Shown piece by piece: positions 24,069-34,649 of a DNA stretch of 64,000 nt (its first letter is position 1; each line of letters opens with the position of its first letter). Position numbers and translations under genes: made by a program. Under the pieces are notes generated by a model. It saw only the letters and a list, made by a program, of their open reading frames with translations. It did no database searches and was not told the origin of the DNA. This DNA is from Atopomonas sediminilitoris (GTDB lineage Bacteria; Pseudomonadota; Gammaproteobacteria; Pseudomonadales; Pseudomonadaceae): NCBI RefSeq assembly GCF_022601735.1, contig NZ_JAKUMM010000008.1, forward strand, positions 1-64,000, given 5' to 3'.

Positions 24069-24488
24069 TCAATCCACCCGCCGCACCCGTAACTGCGGCT
24101 GCGGTTTAAACGCGCAATACCCCGGGCGCGGACCAACTTGTGGATGGTTACGGCAGGTTTCTGGACGCTTGTCGTACACCGTGCACAAGCGAGTTTTCTG
24201 ATCCAAATACAGGCAATCGCCGTTGCTCACCCGGGCCAAGGTGAACAGCTTGGTGCGCGCCTGAAAGTGCTCGACCACCCCTTCTTTGAGCAAGCGCTTA
24301 GCAATGTTTTTAAGCGGCTCGCCACGTTCAAACTCATCGGCCACGCCCAAGCGAATCAAATCGCCCAAGCGCGCCTCTACCGGCAGGTTGCAACACGCTG
24401 CTTGGCAGCCTTTGCACAGGCCTTTTTCGTAGCGAATCCAGGTATCGGTGCGGTCTAAGTCCGCCCCGACCAGCAGCATTTTATTCAT
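24069..24488 (-). CDS. YkgJ-family cysteine-cluster protein
   Basis: A 139-aa member of the YkgJ/UPF0153 family, predicted to bind Zn or an Fe-S cluster through CKGCQAACC (residues ~25-33) and later cysteines in DCLYLDQKTRLCTVYDKRPETCR. Function is not established. ATG 24488 is used because GAGG lies upstream at the right distance; a TTG two codons earlier is less likely. It precedes the repeat mosaic and follows an AraC gene at a 55-bp gap. Confidence 0.87.
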   Translation of the reverse strand: MNKMLLVGADLDRTDTWIRYEKGLCKGCQAACCNLPVEARLGDLIRLGVADEFERGEPLKNIAKRLLKEGVVEHFQARTKLFTLARVSNGDCLYLDQKTRLCTVYDKRPETCRNHPQVGPRPGYCAFKPQPQLRVRRVD

Positions 24489-24543
24489 GGTCAACCTCGG
24501 TTAAGTCGGCGCGCATAATACAAAGCCCTGCGCAAAAGGCGAG

Positions 24544-25578
24544 CTAATCACGACCAGCGTGGTGGCGACGGTATTCGCTGGGCGTCTCTTGGCAGGCTTC
24601 GCGGAAGGCTTTGTTAAAGGTTGAGAGTGAGCCGAAGCCCACTTCCAACGCGATGGTAACAATTGGGGTTGGCACCGACTCCGCCTTGCGCAGCCGGCTA
24701 CAGGCTTCAGCAATGCGGTAGTGATTAAGGAAGGCATTGAAGTGGCGAAAGCCCAGCTCGCGATTGATCAGCTGGCGCAGGCGGTATTGCGGCACGCTGA
24801 CTTGTTGCGCCAAGGCGGCCAAGGTCAGGCCTTCGGTGCGATAGGCATGGCTTTCGGTCATGTGTTGCTGCAAGCGCAGCAGCAAGGGGTCGGCCTGAGC
24901 CTCGGCCGCTGTGGCCGGCTCCGGCTGAGCCAGCACTGGCGTCACCGGGCTAAACAGCCCTGCGGTATTGGCTTGCAGTAATTGCACGTTGCAGGCCAGC
25001 AACCATGCCGGCAACAACCACTGATTGAGCGTTTGCGCCAACTGTACGCCGCCGGGCAGCAGTTGCTCGGCCAGCACCACAGCGACAATCCACACGGCGC
25101 TGCTGCCGAGTAAAAACCAGCGCCAGCGGCGGCGCGCCTCCACCAAGTCATGCTGCCATTCGCGCGCCATCACCCATAGGGCGTGCGCCAGCAAGCCAAA
25201 CTCTAACGTTTGCCCAAACAAGCCCAAGCCTTGCGCCAGCGACTGACCTACACCGCTAACATCAGCCATGCCGCGCGATAACCACGGCAACACCACCACC
25301 GCCAGCAAAGCGCCGGCGATAACACGCGGCGAGGGCAAACGCTCGGCAAAGGTGGCCAAGCAAAACAACCAGAACAGCGTGGGGATGGCCGCCCGCGGCG
25401 CGCTAAGCAGCCACTGCCAAGGCTCGGGCCACGCCCATGACAGGCGCAGCACTTCAACCGTCAACACCGCCAGCAAGGCAAAAAAACAGCGTGCGCTGCT
25501 TTGCTGACGAGCTTGCGGCCACAACAGCAACAGCAATAACAGCAGCTGCCCTAGGGCAAAGGCATGCAGCGCAGGCAT
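24544..25578 (-). CDS. AraC-family regulator with membrane N-terminus
   Basis: A 344-aa regulator. Residues ~1-215 form six or seven hydrophobic helices (ALGQLLLLLLLLWPQ; ALWVMAREWQHDL in a loop), and residues ~240-340 are a double helix-turn-helix AraC domain (LTLAALAQQVSVPQYRLRQL; IVTIALEVGFGSLSTFNKAF). Such proteins are presumably anchored in the inner membrane and sense a membrane or periplasmic signal. It starts three bases after the ygiQ stop codon in transcription order, so it is probably co-transcribed with it. The target genes are unknown. Confidence 0.88.
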   Translation of the reverse strand: MPALHAFALGQLLLLLLLLWPQARQQSSARCFFALLAVLTVEVLRLSWAWPEPWQWLLSAPRAAIPTLFWLFCLATFAERLPSPRVIAGALLAVVVLPWLSRGMADVSGVGQSLAQGLGLFGQTLEFGLLAHALWVMAREWQHDLVEARRRWRWFLLGSSAVWIVAVVLAEQLLPGGVQLAQTLNQWLLPAWLLACNVQLLQANTAGLFSPVTPVLAQPEPATAAEAQADPLLLRLQQHMTESHAYRTEGLTLAALAQQVSVPQYRLRQLINRELGFRHFNAFLNHYRIAEACSRLRKAESVPTPIVTIALEVGFGSLSTFNKAFREACQETPSEYRRHHAGRD

Positions 25579-25581
25579 CGG

Positions 25582-27849
25582 TTAACGCGCGCGCGGCTTG
25601 CCTTTACCGCCAGTGCCGCGAGCACCGCCTTTACCGGCGGGCTTGCCGGCCGTTTTGCCGGCAGGCTTGCGCCGTGGCGAATCGTCCAACGAGCGCGGTG
25701 GCAGGCCGGTGTGTTGGGTGAGCAACTTACCGCCAACTTTCTTACTGCCCACCGGTGTGGAGTTTTTCCGCCGGGCGCTTTGGTAGCCGCCTTCGCTGGC
25801 CGGCTGAAAGGTCGGGATCAGGTGCTGTTTGCCGTTACCGATCAAGTCGGCGCGGCCCATGTCCTTCAGCGCTTCGCGCAGCATCGGCCAGTTCTTCGGG
25901 TCGTGGTAACGCAAGAAGGCTTTGTGCAAGCGACGACGACGCTCGCCTTTGACGATATCCACGCTATCGCTTTTGTAGGTGACCTTACGCAGCGGGTTTT
26001 TGCCGGTATGGTACATGGCCGTGGCGGTGGCCATGGGCGAGGGGTAGAACGCCTGCACTTGATCCGCACGAAAACCACTGCGCTTGAGCCACAGCGCGAG
26101 GTTCATCATGTCCTCGTCGGTGGTACCGGGGTGCGCGGCAATAAAGTACGGGATCAGGTACTGCTCTTTACCGGCCTCTTTGCTGTACTTCTCGAACATC
26201 TGCTTGAAGCGGTCGTAGCTACCGATGCCCGGCTTCATCATTTTGCTCAGCGGGCCTTCTTCGGTGTGCTCCGGCGCAATCTTGAGGTAACCCCCCACGT
26301 GATGGGTGACCAGCTCTTTGACGTACTCCGGCGACTCAACCGCCAAGTCATAACGCAGGCCTGAGGCGATCAGAATCTTCTTCACCCCCGGCAGTTCGCG
26401 GGCATCACGGTACAGCTGAATCAACGAGGAATGGTCGGTGTTCAGGTTGTCGCAAATACCGGGGAACACGCACGACGGCTTGCGGCACGCGGCCTCGATC
26501 TCCGGACTTTTACAGGCGATGCGGTACATGTTGGCGGTCGGCCCACCCAAGTCAGAAATCACCCCGGTAAAGCCCGGCACCTTATCGCGAATTTCTTCGA
26601 TCTCGCGGATGATCGAGTCGTGCGAGCGGTTCTGAATAATGCGCCCCTCGTGTTCGGTGATCGAACAGAAGGTACAGCCGCCAAAACAGCCACGCATGAT
26701 GTTGACCGAGAAGCGAATCATCTCGTAGGCCGGAATCTTAGCGCCTTGGTAATTCGGGTGCGGTACGCGGGCATAAGGCAGGCCGAAGATGTAGTCCATC
26801 TCCTCCATCGACAGCGGAATCGGCGGCGGATTGATCCACACCTCGTGATCGCCAGTACGCTGCACCAACGCGCGCGCATTGCCGGGGTTAGTCTCCAGGT
26901 GCAGCACGCGGTTAGCGTGGGCGTAGAGCACCGCATCAGCCTTGACCTTCTCGTAAGTCGGCAGACGAATCACCGTCTTATCGCGCTCAAGCCGTGGGTG
27001 CGGTAACAGCTGCACCACCTTGGCGGCGTTTGGGTCGTCGACCTCGCCTTTGGCTTGCTCGATGGCGCAGGCTTGGGTGTCCTGCGTGTTGACATAAGGG
27101 TTGATGATCTTGTCGATCTTGCCCGGACGGTCGATGCGCGTGGAGTCGATCTCGAACCAACCCTCAGGAGTATCACGCCGGATAAACGACGTACCGCGCA
27201 CGTCTTTAATCTCTTGAATCGCTTCACCGCGCGACAGACGTTGCGCTACTTCCACAATCGCCCGCTCGGCGTTGCCGTAAAGCAGCAAATCCGCCTTCGA
27301 GTCGACCAAAATCGAGCGGCGCACTTTGTCTTGCCAGTAGTCGTAATGCGCGATGCGGCGCAGCGAGGCCTCGATACCGCCGAGCACCACCGGCACTTCT
27401 TTATAGGCTTCGCGACAGCGCTGGGTGTACACCAAACTGGCGCGATCTGGGCGCTTGCCAGCCAAACCGCCTGGGGTGTAGGCGTCATCGGAGCGCGTTT
27501 TACGGTCGGCGGTGTAGCGGTTGATCATCGAGTCCATGTTGCCGGCCGCCACCCCAAAAAACAGGTTCGGCTTGCCTAGCTGCATGAAGTCGTCTTTTGA
27601 GTTCCAGTCCGGCTGCGCAATGATGCCCACGCGAAAACCTTGTGCCTCTAACAGACGGCCAATGATCGCCATGCCAAACGACGGATGATCCACATAAGCG
27701 TCGCCGGTGACGATGATCACATCGCAACTGTCCCAGCCGAGCAAATCCATCTCGGCACGGGTCATCGGTAAAAAAGGTGCGGCACCAAAGCACTCAGCCC
27801 AATACTTGGGGTAATCAAACAGCGCTTTAGCAGCAGGCATCGCAGGCAT
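25582..27849 (-). CDS. YgiQ-family radical SAM protein
   Basis: A 755-aa UPF0313/YgiQ protein with an N-terminal B12-binding-like region ([17 protein letters not shown]) and a radical SAM core whose cluster motif is CFGGCTFCS (residues ~390-398, followed by ITEHEGR). The last ~60 residues are a very basic Gly/Lys/Arg/Pro tail ([18 protein letters not shown]) that may bind nucleic acid. Reaction unknown. ATG 27849 gives [14 protein letters not shown]; the second methionine three codons on is possible. It is divergent from the 7TMR-GGDEF gene over ~177 bp. Confidence 0.9.
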   Translation of the reverse strand: MPAMPAAKALFDYPKYWAECFGAAPFLPMTRAEMDLLGWDSCDVIIVTGDAYVDHPSFGMAIIGRLLEAQGFRVGIIAQPDWNSKDDFMQLGKPNLFFGVAAGNMDSMINRYTADRKTRSDDAYTPGGLAGKRPDRASLVYTQRCREAYKEVPVVLGGIEASLRRIAHYDYWQDKVRRSILVDSKADLLLYGNAERAIVEVAQRLSRGEAIQEIKDVRGTSFIRRDTPEGWFEIDSTRIDRPGKIDKIINPYVNTQDTQACAIEQAKGEVDDPNAAKVVQLLPHPRLERDKTVIRLPTYEKVKADAVLYAHANRVLHLETNPGNARALVQRTGDHEVWINPPPIPLSMEEMDYIFGLPYARVPHPNYQGAKIPAYEMIRFSVNIMRGCFGGCTFCSITEHEGRIIQNRSHDSIIREIEEIRDKVPGFTGVISDLGGPTANMYRIACKSPEIEAACRKPSCVFPGICDNLNTDHSSLIQLYRDARELPGVKKILIASGLRYDLAVESPEYVKELVTHHVGGYLKIAPEHTEEGPLSKMMKPGIGSYDRFKQMFEKYSKEAGKEQYLIPYFIAAHPGTTDEDMMNLALWLKRSGFRADQVQAFYPSPMATATAMYHTGKNPLRKVTYKSDSVDIVKGERRRRLHKAFLRYHDPKNWPMLREALKDMGRADLIGNGKQHLIPTFQPASEGGYQSARRKNSTPVGSKKVGGKLLTQHTGLPPRSLDDSPRRKPAGKTAGKPAGKGGARGTGGKGKPRAR

Positions 27850-28026
27850 GACACAGGTCCAGCAAAATTCGGGGGCAGGCATTCTAGCGCAAAATCGCGC
27901 AAATTTTGATCAATACCTGAGTAATGCAGTCAAATAAATCAAGGTTTTACCCGCTCCAACCCCACACCTATACTGACCCGTACAATAACCACGCCCCGAG
28001 AGCTGCGGCCACGCCGCCACAATAGA

Positions 28027-29931
28027 ATGCTGATTCGATCCCTCGCGCTCATCCGCCCAGCGCTTATGGTGATGCTGTTGGTGCTTGTATCACTGACGGC
28101 GCACGCAGCTTCTGTGTCGCTACACGATGCTGAAAGCGGCCAAGAGCTAAACCGCCAGCTGTCTCTCCTCGAAGACGCCGAGCATGCGTTCACCCTTGAG
28201 CAAGTTCGCGAGCAAACATTCACCCCCGCCAACGGCAAAACCAGCACCGGACAAAGCCGCTCAGCGTGGTGGTTAAAACTGGATATTGACCCGCGCGGCC
28301 AAACCCAGCCTTGGCTGTTGGTGGTGGGCGCCGTCACACTGCATGACCTCATCATTTACCTACCCGACGATCAGGGCCAGTACACCGCTCGCCATTCCGG
28401 TGAAACCGTATCGTTCGCCGCCGGTCGCGATATTGAATACCGCCGCCCCGTCTTTTCTCTGCCCAACCTTAAAATGCCTTACACGGTATATCTGCGCACT
28501 TACGACCCGGCCGGCAACTCGTTCCCGCTGCGCTTGTGGCAAATACAAGACTTAGAAGAAGCTCGCGCTCAAGAGAACATCGCGCTAGGGGTGATTTACG
28601 GCATCATTCTGGCCCTACTGCTGTACAACCTGTTCGTCCTACTGTCGCTGCGTGACCTAGCTTATTTCTGGTACGTAATGGCCACCGCCAGTGCCTTGAT
28701 ATTCATCATGAGCATGACCGGCCACGGCTTTCAGTACCTATGGCCCGAAACTGCAGTACCTTGGTATCTCGACCGCATCACCCTGCCATCGATTTGGGGC
28801 TTTTGCGCCAGTGCGTTTACCCAAGCACTACTGCAAACCAAACGCCATGTTCGCTGGGCTCATCACTTACTGAGCTATGCCTGCGTTATTTATGTATTAG
28901 CCATCGCCCTCGAAGCGTTAGGGCAGCGCTGGCTCTGCGGCTGGATGATTGCCTTCTTATCCCTAACCAGCATTCCTGCTGCCTTAATTGCCGCCTTTAT
29001 TCGTTGGCGACAGGGGTTTTTCCCGGGTTTGCTGTATTTGTGCGGTTACGGTTTCGTTTTAACCAGCATCAGCGTGCTGTTAATGCGCGCTGCGGGGATC
29101 GTGCAACCCGGCGACAGTACCGCTTACATTTTCCCGCTGTCGGTAGCCTTTGAGACCATCTTGTTTAGCTTTGCGCTGGCCTACCGCATCCAACTACTCA
29201 AGCAAGAAAAGAGCCTCGCCCTCGAACAGGCCAACCAAGAAAAAAGCGCACGCCTGCAGCTGTTTGCCGAAACCCAAGAGCGCCTCGAAAAAGCCGTTGC
29301 CGAGCGCACCGCCGAGCTAGAAACCGCCAACCAACGCTTGCGTGACAGCGAAGAAGAGCTGCGCGAAATCGCCTTCACCGATCCGCTCACCCAGTTACCC
29401 AACCGGCGCTATCTACTGGCGCGCGCAGAAGAAGCCTTCGCCCACGCCGAGCGGCATGGCGAGCCACTGGCAATGCTGGTGATTGATTTGGATAACTTTA
29501 AACCGATCAACGATGAGCACGGTCATGACGCGGGCGACATGGTGCTAGAAACCACTGCCGTGCGCATGCGCCAAAGCGTGCGTCACGCCGATACGCTGGC
29601 GCGCTTAGGCGGGGATGAATTTGCCATTTTGATCGGCGGCAGCGACGCCGCCGACAAAGCGCGCGAGCTGGCCGAGCGCTTGCTGTCCACCCTGTCCAAT
29701 CCGCTGCATTACAATGAGCATATTTTGCGCGTCACCCCCAGCATCGGCTTGGCGTGGTATCCGGCCCACGCGGAAAACTTTGACCGCCTCTACCGTGCCG
29801 CGGACAAGGCTTTGTATCGTGTCAAAGCCCACGGCCGCGCGGCCTTAGCCATCGCCAGTGAAACCAGCGTGCGCCGCCCTGAGCTAGCTTATTTAGACAC
29901 CCTGAAAGCCCCTAAAGACTTAAGAGATTAA
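28027..29931 (+). CDS. 7TMR-DISM diguanylate cyclase
   Basis: A 634-aa membrane sensor. A signal peptide (1-28), a periplasmic 7TMR-DISMED2 carbohydrate-binding-like domain (~35-170; SAWWLKLDI, YTVYLRTYDPAGNSFPL), and a seven-helix membrane module (~185-390; LGVIYGIILALLLYNLFVLL) lead into a coiled coil (~395-450). A GGDEF domain (~455-620) follows. ARLGGDEFAIL is the active site and RHAD five residues before it is an inhibitory I-site, so it should make c-di-GMP under feedback control. It is the second diguanylate cyclase in the window and converges on alr. Ligand unknown. Confidence 0.93.
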   Translation: MLIRSLALIRPALMVMLLVLVSLTAHAASVSLHDAESGQELNRQLSLLEDAEHAFTLEQVREQTFTPANGKTSTGQSRSAWWLKLDIDPRGQTQPWLLVVGAVTLHDLIIYLPDDQGQYTARHSGETVSFAAGRDIEYRRPVFSLPNLKMPYTVYLRTYDPAGNSFPLRLWQIQDLEEARAQENIALGVIYGIILALLLYNLFVLLSLRDLAYFWYVMATASALIFIMSMTGHGFQYLWPETAVPWYLDRITLPSIWGFCASAFTQALLQTKRHVRWAHHLLSYACVIYVLAIALEALGQRWLCGWMIAFLSLTSIPAALIAAFIRWRQGFFPGLLYLCGYGFVLTSISVLLMRAAGIVQPGDSTAYIFPLSVAFETILFSFALAYRIQLLKQEKSLALEQANQEKSARLQLFAETQERLEKAVAERTAELETANQRLRDSEEELREIAFTDPLTQLPNRRYLLARAEEAFAHAERHGEPLAMLVIDLDNFKPINDEHGHDAGDMVLETTAVRMRQSVRHADTLARLGGDEFAILIGGSDAADKARELAERLLSTLSNPLHYNEHILRVTPSIGLAWYPAHAENFDRLYRAADKALYRVKAHGRAALAIASETSVRRPELAYLDTLKAPKDLRD

Positions 29932-29943
29932 GCTTTCCGGGGC

Positions 29944-31017
29944 TTAATACCGGCGCGGTACACGGGCGGTAACTTTGCTGAGCAATTCGTAGCTGATAGT
30001 GCCGGCAGCCGCAGCCACTTCATCGACCGGCAACTGTGCGCCCCATAACTCCACGGCATCGCCAACGGCCACATCAGCCAGCGCCGTAACATCCACCGTG
30101 ATCAAGTCCATCGACACGCGCCCTACCAATGGCGCGCGCTGGCCATTGATCACTACGGGCGTGCCGGCAGGGGCATGGCGCGGATACCCATCGGCGTAAC
30201 CGCACGCTACCGTAGCGATCCGTGCCTGCGAGGTCGCCACCCAGCTGGCGGCATACCCCACACTGTCGCCCGCCGGCACATCACGCAAAGCCAATACTTG
30301 GCTGCGCAAACTCATCACCGGCTTCAGCCCCAGCTCACGCGCGGTTAAACCGACACATGGCGAGGCGCCGTACAGCATCAAGCCGGGGCGCAACCAGTCC
30401 ATATGCCACGCGGGCAGGGTCAGCAATGCTGCCGAATTGGCCAGTGACAGCTGATCGAAGTTGCGCTCAGGCAGCTGATCTAAAAACGCTTCCAGCTGCA
30501 CCTCATTCAACGGATGACCACGCTCATCGGCGCAGGCCAAATGGCTCAGCAAGTTCAGCTCCGCCACTTGCGTTGCGGCGCGCAGCGCGGGGTAGACCTC
30601 GGCCAACTCATCCGGGCTTAAACCTAAGCGGTGCATGCTGCTATCGAGCTTGAGCCACACATTGAGCGGTGCCTGCAACTCTGCCGCCAGCAGCCATGCC
30701 ACTTGCTGAGCACTGTGCACCACCACATCCAAACGCCACTGCGCCGCTTGCGCGTACTCGTCGGCGCTAAACACGCCTTCGAGCAACAACACGCGCTGCT
30801 CTGCTTGCGCCAAAGCCCGCACGGGCGCGGCTTCTTCCAGCGAGCACACGGCAAAACCATCAACCATTGGCAGCGCACACACCACCGGCTCAACCCCGTG
30901 GCCATAGGCGTTGGCTTTAACCACGGCAAACAGCTGTTTACCCGGCGCACAACGCTGCGCCAGCGCTACATTGTGCGCCAGCGCGGTCAGATCAATATGA
31001 GCTTGAGTGGGACGCAT
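29944..31017 (-). CDS. alr: Alanine racemase
   Basis: A 357-aa PLP-dependent racemase making D-alanine for peptidoglycan. The PLP lysine is in VVKANAYGHG (~32-41), the catalytic tyrosine region is GYAASW (~248-253), and VACGYADGYPR and VGRVSMDLITVDV are typical. Length is normal for the Alr/DadX group. It starts on the last base of the dnaB stop, so it is coupled to dnaB as in Pseudomonas. Alr rather than DadX is favoured by this position, as no dadA is nearby. Confidence 0.95.
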   Translation of the reverse strand: MRPTQAHIDLTALAHNVALAQRCAPGKQLFAVVKANAYGHGVEPVVCALPMVDGFAVCSLEEAAPVRALAQAEQRVLLLEGVFSADEYAQAAQWRLDVVVHSAQQVAWLLAAELQAPLNVWLKLDSSMHRLGLSPDELAEVYPALRAATQVAELNLLSHLACADERGHPLNEVQLEAFLDQLPERNFDQLSLANSAALLTLPAWHMDWLRPGLMLYGASPCVGLTARELGLKPVMSLRSQVLALRDVPAGDSVGYAASWVATSQARIATVACGYADGYPRHAPAGTPVVINGQRAPLVGRVSMDLITVDVTALADVAVGDAVELWGAQLPVDEVAAAAGTISYELLSKVTARVPRRY

Positions 31018-32414
31018 CAGTCGTCGCCATAATCGGCATAGCTGCCGGGAGCCAAGTTTTCAAAACGGGTGTACTTGCCCAAGAAGGCCAAGCGGCAGGT
31101 GCCGATGGGGCCGTTACGCTGCTTACCGAGGATGATTTCGGCCACGCCTTTGAACTCGGTTTCGGGGTTATACACTTCGTCGCGATAGACGAACATGATC
31201 ACGTCGGCGTCCTGCTCGATCGCCCCTGATTCGCGCAAGTCCGAGTTCACCGGGCGCTTGTTGGGGCGCTGCTCCAACGAGCGGTTAAGCTGCGAAAGCG
31301 CAATCACAGGGCACTTAAATTCTTTGGCCAAGGCCTTCAGGGAGCGGGAGATTTCGGAGATCTCATTGGTACGGTTATCGCCGGAGCTGCCAGGAATGCG
31401 CATCAGCTGCAGGTAGTCGATCATGATCATCGCCAGATCGCCCTGCTCGCGCACCACGCGGCGCGTACGCGCGCGCATTTCGGACGGCGAAATACCGGCG
31501 GTATCGTCAATCAACAACTTACGCTCGTTAAGCAGGTTGACCGCCGAGGTCAGGCGCGGCCAGTCGTCATCTTGCAGCTGGCCACTGCGCACCTTGGTTT
31601 GGTCGATACGCCCCAGCGACGACAACATACGCATGATCAGCGACTCGGCCGGCATCTCCAGCGAGTACACCAGCACCGCTTTGTCGCTACGCAGCACGGC
31701 GTTTTCTACCAGGTTCATGGCGAAGGTGGTTTTACCCATCGACGGACGACCGGCGACGATGACCAAGTCCGAAGGCTGCAAACCACTGGTCATGCCGTCT
31801 AAGTCGGTAAAGCCGGTGGACAAGCCGGTGATCGCATCTTGGGTGTTGAACAAGGTATCGATCCGGTCGATCGCCTTGGTCAGTAGCTCGTTGACATGCT
31901 GCGCGCCGCCGGTTTTAGGGCGCGCTTCGGCAATCTGAAAAATTTTGCGCTCGGCCTCATCCAGCACTTCGCCGGCACCGCGTCCTTCTGGGTTGAAGGC
32001 GCTGTCGGCGATCTCGCTGCTGATGCCGATCAGCTGACGGAACGTGGCGCGCTCACGGATGATATTGGCGTAAGCCTTGATGTTGGCGACCGACGGGATA
32101 TTGCGCGCCAACTCGCCCAAATAGGCCAAGCCACCGACTTGACTGAGTACGCCGGCGTTATCCAGCTTCTCTGACAGGGTGACCACGTCGAACGGCTGCG
32201 ACTGCTCCGCCAGCTGATAAATCGCGCGGTAGATCAGGCGGTGGTCGTGACGATAAAAATCGCTGTCAGACACTGCATCCGCAATCCGCTCGTAGGCGTT
32301 GTTATCCAACATCAAGCCACCAAGCACGGCTTGCTCAGCTTCGATCGAGTGCGGTGGCACCTTCAAGCTGGCTGTTTCGAGGTCGTATTGCTCAGGCAGG
32401 CTGATATCAGTCAT
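31017..32414 (-). CDS. dnaB: Replicative DNA helicase
   Basis: A 465-aa hexameric 5'-3' helicase that unwinds DNA at the replication fork. The N-terminal primase-interacting domain starts VPPHSIEAEQAVLGGLMLD; the RecA-type core has GRPSMGKTTFAMN (Walker A, ~222-234), MIMIDYLQLM (Walker B) and SQLNRSLEQRPNKRP; the C-terminus shows DVIMFVYRDEVYNP. No intein is present. The order rplI-dnaB-alr is standard. Confidence 0.97.
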   Translation of the reverse strand: MTDISLPEQYDLETASLKVPPHSIEAEQAVLGGLMLDNNAYERIADAVSDSDFYRHDHRLIYRAIYQLAEQSQPFDVVTLSEKLDNAGVLSQVGGLAYLGELARNIPSVANIKAYANIIRERATFRQLIGISSEIADSAFNPEGRGAGEVLDEAERKIFQIAEARPKTGGAQHVNELLTKAIDRIDTLFNTQDAITGLSTGFTDLDGMTSGLQPSDLVIVAGRPSMGKTTFAMNLVENAVLRSDKAVLVYSLEMPAESLIMRMLSSLGRIDQTKVRSGQLQDDDWPRLTSAVNLLNERKLLIDDTAGISPSEMRARTRRVVREQGDLAMIMIDYLQLMRIPGSSGDNRTNEISEISRSLKALAKEFKCPVIALSQLNRSLEQRPNKRPVNSDLRESGAIEQDADVIMFVYRDEVYNPETEFKGVAEIILGKQRNGPIGTCRLAFLGKYTRFENLAPGSYADYGDD

Positions 32415-32484
32415 GGCGTATCCAGTAAAAAACTCAGGTTAACGCAAGCTGCGACAGTGCAAGACGCACTTATTCACACAGCTA

Positions 32485-32524
32485 AAACAACAACGGGCAC
32501 AACACCCAAAGGATGTGTGCCCGT
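32485..32524 (-). terminator. Putative terminator after rplI
   Basis: On the minus strand ACGGGCACA (complement of 32516-32524) pairs with TGTGCCCGT (32493-32501), followed by a T-rich stretch TTGTTGTTTTAG. It lies ~35 bp past the rplI stop and before dnaB, separating the ribosomal operon from dnaB-alr. Confidence 0.65.
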
Positions 32525-32558
32525 ATGTTACCCGTCCAAACTTGGACGAGAAACCGGC

Positions 32559-33005
32559 TTAGCCAGCGACGACGACAACCTTGATGGCAGCGTCAACGTC
32601 GGTGTGCAGGTGCACAGCAATGTCGTACTCGCCAACGTTGCGCAGTGCGCCTTCCGGCAAACGAATCTCTGCCTTCTCAACTGCGATACCAGCAGCAGTC
32701 AGAGCGTCAGCGATGTCGCGAGTACCGATAGAACCGAACAGCTTGCCTTCATCACCGGCGTTTGCAGTGATGGTGACAACCAGTTCAGCCAGCTCATCAG
32801 CACGCGCCTGGGCAGAAGCCAGCTCAGCAGCGGCAGCCTTTTCCAGTTCAGCACGACGGGCTTCGAACGCTTCCAAGTTGGCAGCGTTGGCCACGACGGC
32901 CTTGCCCTGCGGCAGCAGGAAGTTACGGCCGTAGCCTGACTTAACATTTACTTTATCGCCCAGGTTGCCCAGGTTGGCGATTCTTTGCAGCAGGATGACT
33001 TCCAT
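32559..33005 (-). CDS. rplI: 50S ribosomal protein L9
   Basis: A 148-aa L9. The N-terminal rRNA-binding domain has [19 protein letters not shown] and [14 protein letters not shown] (~25-38); a long connecting helix ([16 protein letters not shown]) leads to the C-terminal domain with [15 protein letters not shown]. Last gene of rpsF-rpsR-(membrane protein)-rplI. Confidence 0.97.
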   Translation of the reverse strand: MEVILLQRIANLGNLGDKVNVKSGYGRNFLLPQGKAVVANAANLEAFEARRAELEKAAAAELASAQARADELAELVVTITANAGDEGKLFGSIGTRDIADALTAAGIAVEKAEIRLPEGALRNVGEYDIAVHLHTDVDAAIKVVVVAG

Positions 33006-33024
33006 GAGAGTCTACCTCTTTAAT

Positions 33025-33918
33025 TTAACCTTCACCGTCCGCGGGATTCTGCGGCCCTTGCGGGCGCTTGCGTCCGCGAAAATCGATCAGACTGTCGGCA
33101 ACGGCCAGCAACACGATCAGGGGTAACACCAGCTGCGTTAGCAGCACTAAACCGGCATACAAGCCCACCAGCCAAAACGTAGCCAAGCGCGCTTGTGCCT
33201 TAAGCCCGTGCAGCAAAGCTACACCAGCCACCACCAGCGGTATGGTGCATACCGGCAACAATATCGCCAGTTGCGTGTCGAGCTGCGGCCCTAACAAGGC
33301 CAACCCCAGCAGGCTTATTGCCGCTAACGGGTTCAGCCGTAAGGCCTGAAACTCCGTAGCGAAACCGCCCGGGTTATACAGCTGCGACTGCCACCAACGT
33401 GCCAGTAGCAAACTAAGCAAGGTCGAAACCTGCAGCATGGCTGCCATGATGCCGGCCAATACAGGGACAACAAACGCCTGCATTTGCGCTAACACCGCGA
33501 CATCCGCATTGGGGTCTAACTGTTTCAGCATGTCCGCCAACAGCGGCTGTGCGACTTTAGCGGTCTCGGCTAGGGCATCGCCCATCGCCATATGAATCGC
33601 CCAAGCAAACAACAAGCCTAACGGCACACTCATCAACAGTACGCGCGGCCACGACACCGTAGCCCTGAGCACTTGGGCCAAAGCCGCCGTGCCCAGCAAC
33701 ACCAACAACAAGCGTGGCTCACCAAAGTGCCACCACACCAACGCCGGTAACGCGCCCCAAAACAGCAGGCTTAGGGCAGCGTTCACGCCACGGCGCAAAA
33801 GCACCAAGCCGACCGCTGCCGCACTTAGCCAAAAGAACAACGGTAAAACCGCCGCTCCCATCACCACCGCAGTGGCTTGCATGCGTCCGCGCATAATGAA
33901 CTCAGCTACAGCGCGCAT
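33025..33918 (-). CDS. DUF2232-like multispanning membrane protein
   Basis: A 297-aa protein with about eight hydrophobic helices and no charged domain apart from a short basic C-terminal tail (RGRKRPQGPQNPADGEG). A protein of this kind lies between rpsR and rplI in Pseudomonas (the position of PA4933, as I recall). The family assignment to DUF2232 is from its general look, GxxxxxPxxxxxxLLLA-type helices and position. Function unknown; membership in a ribosomal-protein operon suggests growth-coupled expression. GGAG lies ~10 bases before the ATG. Confidence 0.75.
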   Translation of the reverse strand: MRAVAEFIMRGRMQATAVVMGAAVLPLFFWLSAAAVGLVLLRRGVNAALSLLFWGALPALVWWHFGEPRLLLVLLGTAALAQVLRATVSWPRVLLMSVPLGLLFAWAIHMAMGDALAETAKVAQPLLADMLKQLDPNADVAVLAQMQAFVVPVLAGIMAAMLQVSTLLSLLLARWWQSQLYNPGGFATEFQALRLNPLAAISLLGLALLGPQLDTQLAILLPVCTIPLVVAGVALLHGLKAQARLATFWLVGLYAGLVLLTQLVLPLIVLLAVADSLIDFRGRKRPQGPQNPADGEG

Positions 33919-33955
33919 GCAGTATTACTCCTGAAAAACTTGCCGACCGCAGGCC

Positions 33956-34186
33956 TTAACGGCCGTGGCTGTCGGTGTACGGCAGCAGAGCCAAATAACG
34001 AGCACGCTTGATGGCGGTAGCCAGCTGACGCTGATACTTAGCCTTGGTGCCAGTAATACGGCTCGGGACAATCTTGCCGGTTTCCGAGATGTAGGCCTTC
34101 AGAGTGTTGAGATCTTTGTAATCGATCTCTTTGACGCCTTCTGCGCTGAAACGGCAGAACTTACGACGACGGAAAAAACGTGCCAT
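33956..34186 (-). CDS. rpsR: 30S ribosomal protein S18
   Basis: A 76-aa S18, binding S6 on the small-subunit platform. [18 protein letters not shown] opens the protein, and [19 protein letters not shown] and [20 protein letters not shown] are the diagnostic blocks. It follows rpsF by 20 bp. Confidence 0.98.
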   Translation of the reverse strand: MARFFRRRKFCRFSAEGVKEIDYKDLNTLKAYISETGKIVPSRITGTKAKYQRQLATAIKRARYLALLPYTDSHGR

Positions 34187-34206
34187 AACTTAAATCCTCG
34201 CTCTGC

Positions 34207-34626
34207 TTACTCGTCAGCGTTGTCGCCGTCATCGGCGTCATTGCTGTCGTTATCATCATTGCCGTTGTTACGCACTTCACGGCGCTCACGGCGCTCGTTA
34301 CGGCTTTCTTCGGCCTTCAGCATTTCGGACTGACCAGTAACGGCTTCGTCGCGGCGCAGAATCAAGTTACGGATAACAGCGTCGTTGTAACGGAAGTTAT
34401 CTTCCAGCTCAGCCAGTGCCTTGTCGCTGCACTCAACGTTCAGCAGCACGTAGTGTGCTTTGTGTACGTTGTTGATGGCGTAAGCCAGCTGACGACGGCC
34501 CCAATCTTCTAAGCGATGCACCTTGCCACCATCTTCTTCGATGGTTTTGGTGTAGCGCTCAACCATACCGCTAACCTGTTCGCTCTGGTCCGGGTGAACC
34601 AGGAACACGATTTCATAATGACGCAT
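34207..34626 (-). CDS. rpsF: 30S ribosomal protein S6
   Basis: A 139-aa S6: [20 protein letters not shown] at the start, [23 protein letters not shown] in the core. The last ~25 residues are an acidic Asp/Asn-rich tail ([18 protein letters not shown]), the substrate region for RimK-type glutamate addition in related species. AAAGGAG lies just upstream. A small hairpin in the leader may serve feedback by S6:S18. Confidence 0.97.
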   Translation of the reverse strand: MRHYEIVFLVHPDQSEQVSGMVERYTKTIEEDGGKVHRLEDWGRRQLAYAINNVHKAHYVLLNVECSDKALAELEDNFRYNDAVIRNLILRRDEAVTGQSEMLKAEESRNERRERREVRNNGNDDNDSNDADDGDNADE

Positions 34627-34649
34627 AAGAGCTCCTTTCGGGTTTAACA

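Noticed and set aside
23700..24136. Overlapping open frames (up to 133 codons) in the intergenic repeat region
   Set aside because: They translate inverted repeats; the 'FFGYFLLG' type peptides are well-known false genes of such elements.
25564..26364. 266-codon plus-strand frame opposite ygiQ
   Set aside because: Shadow of the radical SAM gene; no recognisable domain.
29905..29945. AAAGCCCC...GGGGCTT inverted repeat as a terminator between the GGDEF gene and alr
   Set aside because: Both arms overlap the ends of coding sequence, the loop is long and no T run follows; too weak to annotate.
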